Shown: piece after piece, positions 26,078 through 36,883 of the stretch
How positions within the stretch are numbered: the first letter of the stretch is position 1
How the letters are laid out: the number at the start of each line of letters is the position of its first letter
NCBI GenBank assembly: GCA_964057225.1
Contig: OZ059895.1
Span: 18,877,688 to 18,941,687, forward strand
Length of the DNA stretch: 64,000 nt
Direction: 5' to 3'
DNA from: Auanema rhodensis
Lineage: Eukaryota > Nematoda > Chromadorea > Rhabditida > Rhabditidae
The notes under the pieces: model-generated
What the model was told of the DNA's origin: nothing
Databases searched by the model: none
What the model saw: only the letters and a program-made list of their open reading frames with translations
Translations under genes and position numbers: made by a program

Positions 26078-27583
26078 GAAATTAAATTGAATTTAGTTGG
26101 TGTAAATGAAGAGGAAATTAGTAAGAAATGATAGAACGAATACATTGATTTTACGTTCACCTGACGCACATGCGTATGTTTATAGAGAAACTACAAAATA
26201 ATCAATATCGTCTCTAGATTTGTTTTTTTGTGAAAAGAAAACGACTGAAAAAAACTTCAAATTAGAATATAAAAGGTGATTATTTGGTTATATTTCAATG
26301 GGAATTAATATACTTAGCTTTCTGTTTCTGAGGGATGCGTACTTTTAGGCAAATGTTGAAGCCGGCGGAATTCAAAAGCCATGTGGCTTGCAAAGACTAG
26401 TCCCTGCCTTTTCAGCACCATATGGACTATAGACGCTAGCTCAAATCCTAGATCAATACGCTTGAAGGCATACATGTATCGAAAAGGAAAAAGAGATGGC
26501 AGGGGACATTTGTGAGAAAGAAGAGACGTTAAGCAGCAAGTGAAGAGTTTGGGAGAGGAGAGAGCGAAACAAGACGACGGAGGGAGGAGCAGGAGGGAGA
26601 ATGGCAGTGAATATGACACAAAGAGTGGCAGAGAAAGAGAGAGTGTAAGAGAAGAATATATGTGAATAAGAAGGATTGAAACGGAAAAGAGAAAAAGTAT
26701 AGCTGGAGGGAATAGAGGAAGAGTAGAAGATGAGAGAAACTATGTAAAGCATCAGAAGGGAAGCACAAAAAGAAACATAGAATAGAAGACACTGGCATAA
26801 CATTATTCCAATTTACATTTTTACCTCAATTACTAATTCTATCTATAACTCTGTTTACTAAGTATCTTTGATGAAAAACTGAAAATATTGAGATATTGCT
26901 ATAAGTATTTCGCGTTTCTTCTGTTTTCATTCATTCTACCTTGTTATGCATCTCCGATATTCTATCTCTTAAACTTTTTTTTGTTCAAATACTAATTTTG
27001 TTCATCGAGTTGAATTGAACATTATTGAATATAACTTTATAAAGTAATTCCTTTAAGTAAATTCAAAATTTCGATAAATAAATAGTAATATAAGAGTTCA
27101 AGACGTGCGTTAGCTCTTTAGCTCTGTGTAATATAGGCTAATGGAACTACTATTGATTTCCAGCACTCCCTCTCCCAACCTTACGAATTGTTTCATCTTC
27201 TATGGCTTACAAACAATATTTTTTATATTTTCATATAAACCATAAATATACTTGAATTTCTTTCTCAAATCATTTGAGTTAAACGTATTGTTTTTCTCAT
27301 AAAACTTCTCTAATCACATACCGAGCATTTATTTACTTCCGTATTAAACTGCATCCTGATAAAATATTTTAAAATATCCAATTAAATAAGCTTGATTTCA
27401 ATCATATTCGCTTAGTAACCAGCCTTGGGAGTAAAATACTCTCTCATATATGTAGAATAATCAATATAATGCCATATTTCACTCTGGTTTCGAGGAGGTT
27501 ATAGCTCAGTTTTCCAATATCCTTAAAAATTCTATATCGCTGTTTCCTCATTCTTTAAGAAGTTAAATGATTTTAAAATCATT

Positions 27584-27589
27584 TCAGCT
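27584..27589 (+). promoter_or_regulatory. Splice-acceptor-like site before dystrobrevin ATG
   Basis: CATTTCAG directly precedes CTGATCCAATG. It is one of the clearest candidate spliced-leader addition sites in the window. Confidence 0.55.
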
Positions 27590-27595
27590 GATCCA

Positions 27596-29977
27596 ATGAC
27601 GTCCAATCAAGGATTAGCTTCAGGTCCATCCTTGATCGGGGGTGCGGGTGATTCAACCACAGAAATGCAAGTAATCATCGATGAAATGCGTAGGAATTAA
27701 CTTTAAAGGAAAAAAATTATATTTTGTTATAGGGCTACAAGACTTTGATTCTATCCGTTTTGCTACTTATAGAGCTGCATGTAAATTACGATTTATTCAA
27801 AAAAAAACTAACGGTATCGCTATTTAATTATTTAAATAATTATTTATATTATCTAGTTCATCTGGTAGATATATGGAATATGATAGAATCCTTTCGAGAA
27901 AATGGACTTAATGCTTTGCCTGTGCATTCATTAGTGAGTTTTTCAATTGCCAAGCATGACCAAAATGCAAATTTTAGGTTAAAACTTCCCGCTTGGAATT
28001 GTTATTAACATCAATTTTTCATAATTTAAACAAACGATTAATTTCTTCTCAACATATTGATACTGATAAAACCATTTCTATGCTATTAAGTTTCCTTTTA
28101 GGCGCCTATGACAAGTATGTTAATAATTTGAAAAAAGAAAATCTGACTGTTTTACAGACAACAAACTGGCAGATTGACAGTGTTCTCTATAAAAATAGCC
28201 TTGGCTACTTTATGTGCTGGAAAATTAGTTGACAAACTTCGATGTAATCATCTTATTGTATATTTTATAATTTACATATTTCTTCCGTTTTAAGATATGT
28301 TTTCACAAATATCCGATTCTTCTGGCTTTATGGATTATACACGTTTCACAGATTTTCTTCAACAAGTATTGGCTCTAACAACAGCGGTTTTTGAAGCTCC
28401 AACTTTTGGGTTTTCAGAAACTGCAGTTACCCAATGTTTTCATAAGGTTAGTGTAGGGACTTTTTCCGTAATAAATTATGTTTAAGGATGAAAAAGTTAC
28501 TTTAAATATGTTTTTGGATGTGTTTCTGTCTGATCCGTGTCCACCATGTATTATGTGGTTACCTTTATTGCATAGAATGGCAGCTGTAGAACATGTCTAC
28601 CACCCTGTTGTATGTGATGCTTGTCAAGTGAGTATTTACATCGTAATGTATTGTAAGAGTTTATTTTTGGACAACTAACTTTTTTGAAAAAAAACAACCT
28701 TCTTTGATGTCAATTTTTTTTCAGTTTTTAGTTTTAAACCAATATATAGCAATTTTTTTCCAATGAATGGCTTTTCGAATATTTAAAGAGTTTCATTCTA
28801 TTTTTATCGTATTTCAGGCTAGATCATTCACAGGTTTTCGTTACAAATGCCAACGTTGTGCCAACTATCAGTTATGTCAAAACTGTTTTTGGAGGGGGCG
28901 TACAAGCCAAAATCATTCAAATGAGCATGAAATGAAAGAATATAGCAGCTATGTAAGCCATATGTGCACGATAGGTTTTCTAATTTTATTCATGTCAGAA
29001 ATCTCCAACTAAGCAACTTGCTCATTCGATTCATAAATCATTGCAATGCGTGCCATCCACTCAGCAAAAAGCTCATCAACTATTCAATGATCGTATACAA
29101 AGACCATTAGAATTACAGAATATCGTTCCAGCTACACCAACAACATTAAGGTTATTGTAGAAATCTTAGGCACAATTAATTACTATTTATTTCAGGAGAC
29201 ATCCACCTGATCAGCAATGCGAATGGCAGCAATCGCCTATACTCTTGCCAGGCCAAATTGCTTATGGAGGAATAATGGATGACGAGCACAAACTTATTGC
29301 TAGATATTCTGCGAAACTTAGTGGACGAGCTGACGTAAATGCAGTTAGACTACTGAATTCTCAAAAAACGTATTTTAGTATCCACTGGGAGCACTTAACG
29401 GTAACGACATTAATGCCCCCTTAGATGAGCGCCAACTAATTGCACAATTAGAAGAAGAGAATACTGATATGATGAGAGAAATAGCTAGATTAGAAAGCCA
29501 AGTATATTGCTTTTAATTCCAAATATCTAATTACATATTACTTCAGACTCAGGGTGATGATTCTCAATTAAATGGCTTAAGAGATAGAAAATCACATTTG
29601 GAAGAAAAAATGTTCATTATGCAACAAAAAAGAAGAGATCTAATGATGCAGTTAGAGCAATTGATGACACAACTTAATGTAGTTCGTCATTCCAACAATA
29701 TGCTTATACCCATCTTATCTTAGAATCCTAACGTGGGGAGTGGATACCCTTCTGTTTCTACTGGCCATATACCTATGGATGCTCTATCCGGAGTAGGGAA
29801 CAAAGTGTCCTCAGCTTTCAGAGCTGGTAGTTTACCTGCTGCGAGCAATCTTCAAGTAACAAATTTCCTCTTAATAAAACAAGTCATAAATTGTATTTTA
29901 AGGGAGATCTCTTACTCGCAGCTGATCAAATCACCACAAACATGAGTGACTTTGTCAAAGAACTAGATCAAGGTTAG
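27596..29977 (+). CDS. dyb-1: Dystrobrevin
   Basis: Cytoplasmic scaffold of the dystrophin-glycoprotein complex at muscle membrane and synapse. EF-hand-like region: [40 protein letters not shown], then [20 protein letters not shown] and [19 protein letters not shown] zinc finger follows, CDACQ...[21 protein letters not shown] then [12 protein letters not shown], with all Cys/His ligands. The C-terminal helices that pair with dystrophin start [20 protein letters not shown], and the end matches mammalian dystrobrevin: [20 protein letters not shown]. Lengths and order are ordinary for the family. The ATG lies eight bases after CATTTCAG, so a trans-spliced leader or a 5' UTR exon is likely. About thirteen exons. 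The stop TAG is at 29975-29977. Confidence 0.95.
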
Positions 29978-30822
29978 AATTGATTTGTAAAGAGAATTTA
30001 GAAAATCATAACTGAAAAAAACATTTCCCAATTGTCGTTATTTTCAGACTAGTTCGGAAATTTACGTATGACAAAAAGAACTTTTTGTACAAGCTCAAGT
30101 TTTATGTACCATTTATTTAAATTTACGGGTTACTGTTTTCTTAATTAATTCATAATTATTGTAAGAGATTTATAATAATAACTATGTAACAATGTATTGT
30201 ACTTTTCAAGTTGACAAATCATAAACATTTCACTTAATAAGTAAATTTTTTTATAAAAAAATTTTTTATGAACGTAAATAAAACTCTGTTAATGAATTCA
30301 ATATGGTAATGAAACATTATAACAAAACTATAGAGAAGAAAAAAAAGAATGTAAACCGAGACAAACACGCCAATGGGAAAATTGTAATAAAATCAAAGCA
30401 ATAATTTGAATTTCGCAATTGATATGTTAACGAGCTTTACCGCCTAACTTATACCGTAAGTTTCTTTTAACGGTAGTAAATCAATAATAAAATAATCGAT
30501 AAAAATTAAAAATTCTCAAACTCATTTCGAATTATTTTGTCATTACTAGCAGGCTTTAAATTTTTCTCTCTAAATATTGTTAAAACATTGTATTCAGTTA
30601 TTGTATACTAGTTATTGTATATTGAGTGTCGTGACGTCATTTTTGGAAAAAAATTGCTTAAGTTTCTAATTCTCACAAAAAATTAATATATTGCTCAATA
30701 CAGTTTCGCAATAGGACTATACTTAGATTGGCGCCATTTCCTTTTTTATCACGAATTACGAATATTGCTCAAACTTGAAACTTACTTTCATTTTTTTTTG
30801 AATTATTTTTTTTAGATTCTTT
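29978..30822. other. Intergenic region downstream of dystrobrevin
   Basis: 845 bp. AATAAA-like signals occur near 30280 after the dystrobrevin stop. The remainder is AT-rich, with a TTTTTTTTAG acceptor-like site about nine bases before the next ATG. No gene seen. Confidence 0.5.
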
Positions 30823-32566
30823 ATGGATATTAACGATTGGCAATTTGAGTAAGTATTATTGCTTTAATGCATACTTCTCTTGAATATTCTGAATTTTTAA
30901 CTCAATTTCCAGGCGTTTGTCTAGAAGCTCAGTAAAACGATTACGTGAAGATGGCATGGACCTTAAGCTCATATCTATTGGCAATAAGTCCAAGCAAATT
31001 GAATCCGAAAAGCTTTTGCATATTGAAAAAAAACCTGCAATTAGTACCTATAGTGAAACTAACTCTAAAAGAGTATCTTTTGCTCTTCAGAGCACGGGTA
31101 GACGAGGGTAAGTTCTAGTAATTTCAATTTCTTATCAAACTTGTCACTTATTCCAGCAGGCCAAAAAACAATGATGTGCTATATAACAGGTTTAGCTAGT
31201 ATCTTTACTTTCATTATTTAGTTTTATTACTTCAGAATGATTAAAAATAAAAATATGCCAAGATACATGAAGAATGATGTTTTGGACTATAGTCCCAGAA
31301 GAACATCATTTAAATCTCCGACAACATCATTTAAATCCCCAACAACATCATCTTTACAATCCATAGTCCGGACAAAAATACCGAACAGAGGGCTAACCAG
31401 AGCTCCCACCCAGGATCCAACCAAAGTTTCGATCAAAACTGGAGTGAAGATTTCGAATAAAGCTTCTATGACGACTGCGAAGAAAGCTCCTCTTCAAAAT
31501 AATTCTGATGCTCAAGTTCCTACGAAAGCTTCCCGCATTTCAACTAAAGTTCCGAACCGTCTAGCTACCAAATTGTCTGATAAAATTCCAAATAAGGAAA
31601 CTATGAAACAACCAGTAGACTTAGTTATTCAAAAACACATTTAACTGTTTATTTAAGGTGGAAGAAAATGATTATGATCGTGAAAGAGCTTTTCTATTGG
31701 AATTTTGTCGCATTAACAATCCAGATGTTATTAAAAAACTGGCTGCATTTGCTCGTTCTATCGCGAATGCGGTAAATTTATATCCATATGTTAAATCAAT
31801 TTATTCTACTCTTTTCAGAACTTATCTTTTGACAGGAAATATTTTCACGTACAAAGTACTGCTGATGATGATTGTGAATTCGATGATGATGCGCATGCTC
31901 AAGTTCCTGGTCAATTCGGCCAAGATGTCATCATCGAAGAACCAGAATCAGATAGTGATAGCGGTATTTTTAAAATTTTATAGATGAATTTTTTAAATTT
32001 TTTCTTAGATCCCGAGATTATATATAGTAGTAATCCACTAAACCCAGTTTTTAACACAGTTATTCCAACTGAAATTGTCCGTAGGTTTATATATATAGTT
32101 TATTTAGTATAACATGTTTTTATACATAGAAAACCTCCTCGAGTTGTGCAAATTGGTCAAACTTGCAAAACAACAGTGAGTTATCTTAAAGATACTGTAC
32201 CAAATACGGCTGATGTGCCGAACGTTCCTGTAGTTCGATTAGATAGAGTAATACTCCATTTATTAGTTTATTGCAAATAGTTTTTCTTAAGATTGTAAGT
32301 AGAGTAGTGGATGTCGGCGATGGTCGGCGTATAGAACAGATGGTTTGTAGGTCTGTTGCATATGATTAATTTGGTGTCTTAAGGTACCAAAAACGGCAGC
32401 AGAGCATATTGATCCTACCACTTTAACCCCAGAGCAAATTGGGATACTCCTACAACAAGGCTATTACAATATTAATTTAAATTTAAATACATACAATTTT
32501 TTAGGATTTGTTTTGGAATCGATGAATCCAGTTCGGCTTAATGCTATTTTACGCGGCGAGATGTAG
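30823..32566 (+). CDS. Unrecognised basic, probably nuclear protein with an RVSF PP1-docking motif
   Basis: About eleven exons encode roughly 400 residues I cannot assign to a family. It begins MDINDWQFERLSRSSVKRL. A Lys/Ser/Thr/Pro-rich, low-complexity first half contains SNSKRVSFAL-like sequence (actual context NSKRVSFALQSTG), a textbook RVxF docking motif for protein phosphatase 1, and a tandem SFKSPTT repeat. A short ordered segment follows (DRERAFLLEFCRINNPDVI, KKLAAFARSIANA), then an acidic stretch (EEPESDSDSDPEII), and the C-terminus LTPEQIGILLQQG, SMNPVRLNAILRGEM. Charge pattern and PP1 motif would fit a chromatin or kinetochore PP1 regulator, but this is inference. The ATG follows TTTTTTTTAG. 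Exon joins were chosen by frame and splice signals; one donor (CCA|GTAGAC) is inferred. Confidence 0.7.
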
Positions 32567-32806
32567 ATGTAGATGATGTGTTTATTTTGTAAATAATATA
32601 TGAGATTTGTTCATTTTATTTTGATTTGTAGCTGTACCAAGAAGTGCTGAAGATATGCCAAAATACAGAATTTCAATATTTTATAATGAATTTATTGCGT
32701 GTTAGTGTACAAATCTTAATTATTTACACCAGTATTATTATAACAAAATAATAACGATGGTTTACATCGTATACACGTATGAAAAACAATGAGATCAATG
32801 GTGAAA

Positions 32807-34740
32807 TTAATTCTTCCTAGATCGTTTCAAGTCAATTGAAGAGCTAGAGTTAGGATTCTTCCGTTTACGTGCCTGAAATGAACCATACAAAATTTGTCTC
32901 CCATCAAAGTGAACTCACAATAACGGGATTTGCAGCGGTAGATACATCAATGTATGAGCAAATACGTCTAAAAGAAGTAGGAGCACCCTCCTCTCCATTA
33001 ACAACACTTTCTTCGAGACCACCCTCCGGAACGTTGGATATCCTCATTCGCGGTTCAATTTCCAATGTCTTAATATTTCAATGTAACCTTTAATATACAA
33101 ACGGTAACTCACAGTTCCACTATCTTGCATTATTGTTCGAATTGTCTCAAGTTCAAATTCGGCTGTTTGAAGTGTAGCTTTTAATTCTTGAAGTAGCATA
33201 ACTTGAGAGCGGAAATCGTTGTATATTTGAACAATAGCTTCGGAACCCATGGGATTCATTTCTAAATAATAAAAGTATATTAGTTCTTAAACATAACCAA
33301 AAAAAGACTTACCCATTTTACATTTTTCCAGAACAACCTCAATATTCTTAATTTTTCTTTGACCAATATTAGTTGGTAGCTTCATTTCTTGACTTCTGAA
33401 ATGAGCCCCTGCTGACTTGAACTCGGGATAACGTATAGCAGATACAGAGATGTCAACCTAAGAAACCCACAATAAAATGAAGAAAAGTGATTAAAATATC
33501 TTACAGGATTGAAATTAAATGTGGAAGTGCCAGAGACAGGCCCAGCTTTTTGTCGGAACTGTGATTTTTTCTTGCCTAAAGCAGGAGACATACCGCCACT
33601 GAAAACGAAGCATTATAATTTTATCAAGAACCTATGTTTAGAACCTCAACGAAGGGCTGCATGGAGCTTCAGACATATTAATCAACTTTTGAAGATCTTG
33701 TGCCTTTCTCTCTCTTTCTTTCTTTCGGGCTTCAATGTTTTTAAGTTGTTTTACAAGTTCTTCTTCTTCTTCAATCTTAAACAAAGAAACATCATCTAGT
33801 ATTTAATTATTGAAAATACCTCTTCCTTAGTTCTGTCCCATTGCTTGTTAAGCTGCTCCTTTCTTCTTCGTTCGTGCTCAGCATCATAACATATAGGCTC
33901 AGTTGTAACATCCTAAAAAATATTTTCAGCGAATATTTGTTCAATAACGGTACCTTAAGCATAGCTAACTCATGAACAATTGAATAAAAACGATCCTTCA
34001 TATCTTCCATTGATCTGGTTGTGCCAAATTTTGTTTTATTATAGCGATCGTGCACTATTACCCAACTGAAATAGAAACAAGTTAACTATTTTCAACAAAA
34101 TTTATACCGTATATCAAATCGCCGACACACTTCAAATAAATAATCAGTTTCTTCTCTTGACCATTTTGGCGATTTCAAATGTTTTTCATACTCTTGATCA
34201 CTATATTTTGGAATACTAATTTCCTGAAGTATAAATAATATTTCTAACACAGCTTCAAACATGACATACCTTATTAAATTTTGCAAACGGGTAAGGTTGT
34301 GGATTTTCAAGTCTATCTACTCGTTGCCAGTGGTGTAACATCAAATTATCAGTTCGAGCTTCATTAACAAAAGGAACCCATTTGTATTTTCGAACAGCTC
34401 TTAATCCTATCTAAAACATTTATTTCATATTTACGCATTGTAAAATATATTCTACCTGGGCCTTTGGGTTTCTATATCCTTTTTTAATTTCTGTTGGCAT
34501 AATAGACTGAATATCTGCAGGACGTAATAAATTAAATAATTCTCTATGCATTCCTTCGGGTTTCTTGAAGCTACCACCATCTGGTCGTTTTGATGTATTC
34601 TAAAACAATGCAACTTATCTGATAAATAATCAAATAAATACCTTTTTTCCAACTGTTGTTAAAGAAGACAATTTTAGAGGGTTGTCTTCTTTATCCCGTC
34701 CACTGTCACCGGATAATATAGACTGTACATCACCAATCAT
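32807..34740 (-). CDS. DMAP1: DNMT1-associated protein 1 (DMAP1/SWC4)
   Basis: A subunit of the NuA4/TIP60 and SWR1/SRCAP chromatin complexes. Motifs in order: FKKPEGMHRELFNLLRPAD, RAVRKYKWVPFVNEAR, the SANT-like domain SPKWSREETDYLFEVCRRFD, IRWVIVHDRYNKTKFG, RSMEDMKDRFYSIVHELAML, then EHERRRKEQLNKQWDRTKEE and NIEARKKEREKKAQDLQKLI. The C-terminal segment FKSAGAHFRSQEMKLPTNIG and KIKNIEVVLEK matches DMAP1, and the last exon ARKRKNPNSSSSIDLKRSRK parallels the basic human tail. The start MIGDVQSILS follows TTCTTAG by about nine bases. About ten exons with 40-55 bp introns. The C. elegans orthologue is ekl-4. Confidence 0.94.
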
Positions 34741-35208
34741 TGTTTCCTTCTAAGAATTATAAAATAATAATAAAAAGAAACTTAATAAAGCTTTTCATAA
34801 TTTATATAAGTTGAAATTCATGGAGCGTCACTACAAAATTCAAATGGTTAAAAACCAAGCGTGCTCTAATGTGAATTCAGAGTATTAATAAGGGGTACGG
34901 TATTTTTCGATAACTGAGTATCTGATGTTTGCATTAACAATAGTAGCCATCATCTATTTCTATGTAATCCTAAATTTTGTGAGAGTCGTTTTGTTCAAGT
35001 TTTTGATCTTTTTAAGGTGTTTTGTTTGCCTATAATTGTTTTTGGAGTCCAATCAGCTTCGTTTCTCTGAATTTTATATTTTTTTGACACTTAGTCTATG
35101 TGTTATTTGCATTTTTAGTTACTCAAACTGGAAGAAGAAGAACACAGAAAGGCTAAGAACAAAAGATAGTATCAATTTTCTTGCTTTCTGAAAACTTCAA
35201 ATCTGAAC
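34741..35208. other. Divergent promoter region between DMAP1 and RPS20
   Basis: 468 bp shared by two divergent genes. AT-rich with TTTTT-rich stretches. No open frame or RNA gene is supportable. Confidence 0.5.
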
Positions 35209-35698
35209 ATGGTATATTACTATTTATTCCTTATTATTTAATTTTTTTTTCTTCTTAGGCCGGAATTCATAAGAGCGAAAAGCCAGTTGGAGACAACGCT
35301 GAGCACCGTATTCGTCTTACTCTTACCTCTCAAAACGTCAAGGCTCTTGAGAAGGGTTTGTTATATTAATTTGTAGATATTATTATCTTTTAACTCTAGT
35401 TTGCTCTCAACTCATCGATGGAGCCAAGAACGAGAACCTTGTTGTCAAGGGACCCATCCGTCTTCCAACCAAGACTCTCCGTATCACCACCCGTAAGACT
35501 CCTTGCGGAGAAGGTTCCAAGACTTGGGATCGTTTCCAGGTAATCCTTTTATTTCTATGCCAATATTTTATAAACGTTTTGTAGATGCGCATCCACAAGC
35601 GTTTGATCAACCTTCACTCTCCCGCTGATCTTCTCCGTCAGATCACCTCTATCTCTATCGAGCCAGGAGTTGATGTCGAAGTTACCCAGGCTGACTAA
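35209..35698 (+). CDS. RPS20: Ribosomal protein uS10 (RPS20)
   Basis: A 40S subunit protein on the head of the small subunit. The first exon is only the ATG; the protein continues [80 protein letters not shown] and [20 protein letters not shown], ending EVTQAD. That is full-length eukaryotic S20. Splitting the first intron right after the start codon is common for ribosomal protein genes. Codons are strongly biased to C/G-ending forms (for example CGTCTTCCAACCAAG), unlike neighbours, consistent with selection for very high expression. RNF146 starts 178 bp downstream on the same strand. Confidence 0.97.
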
Positions 35699-35876
35699 GT
35701 TGTTTCATGCGGCAAGCAGGTCCTTTTTTTAAAAGGTTTCTGTTGTTGTTGTCCGCCATTGAATAAGATTGTTGTGGTTGAATGTTTACATACATAAACC
35801 GTGTTTACATACATGATTTTGGTTTTTTTCCTTTATATTTGAAAAGTTCTGATAATATTTCGCAAAAGTATTTGAG

Positions 35877-36550
35877 ATGGCTGAAGAGGGGGAATGTCCA
35901 ATTTGCCACTGTGCTATGGTGTTGCCTACTGAAGTACCGGACTGTAAACATAAGTTTTGTTTCCTATGTTTAAAAGGTCTAAATTCAAAAAATGTTTAAA
36001 GTATTGCGAAGTTCAGGAGCTTATAACATGAGCAATGGGAAGTGTCCCATGTGTAGAGGTGATATTGATTTTGGAGTTTTTGAACAACCAAGAAGACGCA
36101 TCAGTGTCCTCAGTGTTGTGGACCCTGAGCAAGGTTATTGAAAGAGTTTTTTGTAAATGTACTTTAACCCACTCTAGAGAATGTAGATGATAATACCGAA
36201 AAGCGTTATTGGTTATATGAAGTGAGTTTTTAACGGTGTGGTCTTGTGAAAAGTTATTTTCAAGGGTGGTCATGGTTGGTGGCGTTTTGATCCTAGAGTT
36301 GAAAGGGACCTTGAAAACAGCTACAGTTCTGGTTCAACTGAAGTAGAAATATGTATTTGCGGTTTTACCTACATAATTGACTTTGCTCTCATGATTCAAC
36401 ATAGGAAAAATGATAGTACGCATGGATCACGAAAATTAAAGTAAATTGTTATCATATATTTGAAACGAAATTTTTTTTTGGCGTGTGAGTGCTGCTCAAA
36501 TACGGAGGTTAAACGTCAAAGGAGTTGCTGGAGTCCTAACCAGAAGGTAA
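35877..36550 (+). CDS. RNF146: RNF146 (Iduna) PAR-dependent RING E3 ubiquitin ligase
   Basis: A RING finger at the N-terminus, ECPICHCAMVLPTEV ... CKHKFCFLCLKG ... KCPMCRGDIDF, with all eight zinc ligands, is followed by a WWE domain: YWLYEGGHGWWRFDPRVERD, LENSYSSGSTEVEICICGFT, YIIDFALMIQHRKND. The WWE aligns closely with that of RNF146, which reads iso-ADP-ribose in poly(ADP-ribose) chains and ubiquitylates PARylated proteins such as axin and tankyrase. The short tail IRRLNVKGVAGVLTRR also has a family counterpart (KGVAG). The stop TAA at 36548-36550 is read in the exon; use of the overlapping GTAATG donor would extend it slightly to a stop near 36700. About 180 residues, about half the length of vertebrate RNF146, whose C-terminal tankyrase-binding motifs are not present here. 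Confidence 0.88.
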
Positions 36551-36883
36551 TGGATTCCTAGATAAATGAAATTTCTTTCTTGTATTCATTTTCCTCCTGA
36601 GGTAAATATAAATGAACGTCCTATCTAACTACTAAAAAGATGCGTTCCAGTGACCTACATCTCATCAACGCTACGCCATTGAAATACCGCATCTAGCATT
36701 CCCAGTTTCATCCCAATTTCTCACCAATTTGGCTTATTGGGTAGTTGTGCAATCCCTTAATTTTTAAAAAATCATGTACATTTGTTGTAAATATGTAGAT
36801 TTTCTTTTATAAAAATGAAATATTTTATCATGACATGTACTCGTTATGTTTTAATTTCTTATTATCAATATGTTCCTTTTAGA

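Larger units (their letters stand above)
25663..27595. other. 1.9-kb intergenic region between G-gamma and dystrobrevin
   Basis: Divergent 5' flanks. Two GC-richer patches stand out, 25890-26030 and 26320-26480, followed by a purine-rich low-complexity zone (about 26480-26790, with runs of GAGAGA and GGAGG). The rest is AT-rich. The 26480-26790 open frames on the minus strand are Ser/Leu/Phe low-complexity translations of GA-rich DNA and are not credible genes. Confidence 0.55.

Noticed and set aside
26453-26803. Minus-strand open frames of 89-116 aa rich in Leu, Phe and Ser
   Set aside because: Translations of purine-rich low-complexity DNA; hydrophobic composition comes from TC-rich codons, with no motif.
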